Assembly (NCBI GenBank): GCA_019689615.1
Contig: JADGHD010000331.1
Location: forward strand, 1-5,910
Source: Frankia sp.
GTDB taxonomy: Bacteria; Actinomycetota; Actinomycetes; Frankiales; Frankiaceae
Direction of reading: 5' to 3'
Length of the DNA: 5,910 nt
Shown one piece after another: positions 5,330 through 5,910 of this stretch. The position numbers and the translations under genes are program-made. The notes under the pieces were generated by a model that saw only the letters and a program-made list of their open reading frames with translations, ran no database searches and had not been told where the DNA came from. Position 1 is the stretch's first letter; every line of letters begins with the position of its first letter.

Positions 5330-5910
5330 TCAGAACCAGTCGCCGGTCCCGCGCCAGGCGTCCGCCCGGCCGGCGGGGCGGGCCTCGTACCCGTCGTGGC
5401 CGTCGTGGGGTGGCTGGGGCGCCGGGCGCGCGTGGCCGTCCGGGTAGCCGTCGTCCGGTCCGCTCACCTCGATGCCGCCGACGTCGATGCCACCGGCCAC
5501 GGCGAACGGGTCGGCGCCGCCGCGGCCATAGCCGGTCGGGGCGGCGGCAAAGCCGTGCCCGGCGTCACCGACGGCGAACGCGCCGGCGGCGGCGGCCGGG
5601 CCGACGGGGCCGGGCGGGCTGGCGGCGCCGGCGGAGAAGGCGGTGGCGGGCCCGCCCACCGGCTGACCGGGGTGGCCGGCCCGGGGGCCGGTGCCGTAGC
5701 CGTTCGGGTAGCCGTCACCGGGCCCGGAGACCGCGATGCCCTGCCCGGACACCTCGATGGGCGTGGACAGGTCGAACCCGGGCGTGGAGACGTCGAACCC
5801 GGGCGTGGACACGTCGATGCCGGGCCCGCCCACGTCGATGACCGGCGCGGGCACGCTCCCGGCCCGCCCGCTGACGTCGGGGGGGGCGGCGGCCGGGCGC
5901 GCGGGCGCGG
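5330..5910 (-). CDS. C-terminal low-complexity tail of the upstream operon gene, probably the partner ABC ATPase (N-terminus off window)
   Basis: The frame is open from the right window edge (192 visible residues) to TGA 5330-5332, so a GTG at 5854 is internal rather than a supported start. No Walker, signature or H-loop motif is visible; the segment is rich in Gly, Pro, Ala and Asp, has no Lys or Cys, and looks disordered. Counting from that GTG, residues 4-31 hold heptapeptide repeats (PGIDVST, PGFDVST, PGFDLST plus a degenerate copy). A second motif, VSGPxDGYPxG, occurs at 42-52 and 130-140. The end is aromatic (DAWRGTGDWF). FtsX-type permeases are normally encoded directly after their ATPase, and only two bases separate this stop from the permease start; hence the inference that this is the C-terminal extension of a LolD/MacB-like ATPase. 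It could instead be a separate small Gly/Pro-rich protein. Confidence 0.7.
   Translation of the reverse strand, partial: APARPAAAPPDVSGRAGSVPAPVIDVGGPGIDVSTPGFDVSTPGFDLSTPIEVSGQGIAVSGPGDGYPNGYGTGPRAGHPGQPVGGPATAFSAGAASPPGPVGPAAAAGAFAVGDAGHGFAAAPTGYGRGGADPFAVAGGIDVGGIEVSGPDDGYPDGHARPAPQPPHDGHDGYEARPAGRADAWRGTGDWF
5762..5845 (-). repeat. 21-bp tandem repeats encoding heptapeptides
   Basis: Three near-identical 21-base units (about 5763-5783, 5784-5804 and 5805-5825) are followed by a degenerate fourth (5826-5846). They read in frame as PGIDVST, PGFDVST and PGFDLST, with PVIDVGG as the outlying copy. The unit length being a multiple of three keeps the frame, and the changes between copies are conservative (Ile/Phe, Val/Leu), which supports the frame being translated. 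Confidence 0.85.

Noticed and set aside
2613..5447. 944-residue open frame on the plus strand
   Set aside because: It is the antisense shadow of the FtsX-type permease. Its Asp/His/Gln/Arg-rich composition reflects complemented GC-rich codons, and no protein family is recognisable.
5855..5910. GTG at 5854 as the true start of a 174-residue protein
   Set aside because: The frame stays open upstream to the window edge with the same Ala/Pro/Gly composition, and the upstream bases show no ribosome binding site.

Overview
The window looks like a fragment of a very GC-rich actinobacterial chromosome (by eye well above 70% GC). Codons end almost always in G or C, GTG starts are common, and one gene has a leaderless-type promoter. 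The PAC2-family protein points to Actinomycetota. A Pseudonocardia-like or related lineage is a guess only.

The first 45 bases are not genomic. They match the Illumina Nextera/P7 library adapter (pieces of the P7 end, an 11-base slot, the read-2 primer site and the start of the transposase mosaic end). The window therefore begins at an untrimmed contig end. The biology starts near base 46, inside a gene whose 5' part is missing.

Layout: (1) 46-278 (+), the C-terminal end of a low-complexity protein with an acidic tail resembling that of DnaK/Hsp70; (2) 279-336, a short convergent gap with strong hairpins; (3) 337-1179 (-), a complete PAC2-family protein; (4) 1180-1607, a divergent intergenic region with candidate promoters for both flanking genes; (5) 1608-2531 (+), a HAD-superfamily hydrolase, apparently leaderless, with a long C-terminal extension; (6) 2532-2777, a convergent gap with several hairpins, including a near-perfect dyad; (7) 2778-5327 (-), a large two-unit FtsX/MacB-type ABC transporter permease; (8) 5330-5910 (-), the C-terminal end of the gene just upstream in the same operon, visible only as a Gly/Pro/Ala-rich tail with heptapeptide repeats. 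By context this is most likely the C-terminal extension of the partner ATPase.

Genes 7 and 8 form one leftward operon, stop and start being two bases apart, and probably encode an exporter or lipoprotein/envelope-type ABC system of unknown substrate. The PAC2 and HAD genes are divergently transcribed housekeeping-type genes with no evident functional link to the transporter. I found no mobile element, CRISPR array, tRNA, rRNA or recognisable riboswitch, and no clearly new system. The most unusual items are the adapter remnant, the repeat-bearing tail of the presumed ATPase and the dyad between the HAD and permease genes.
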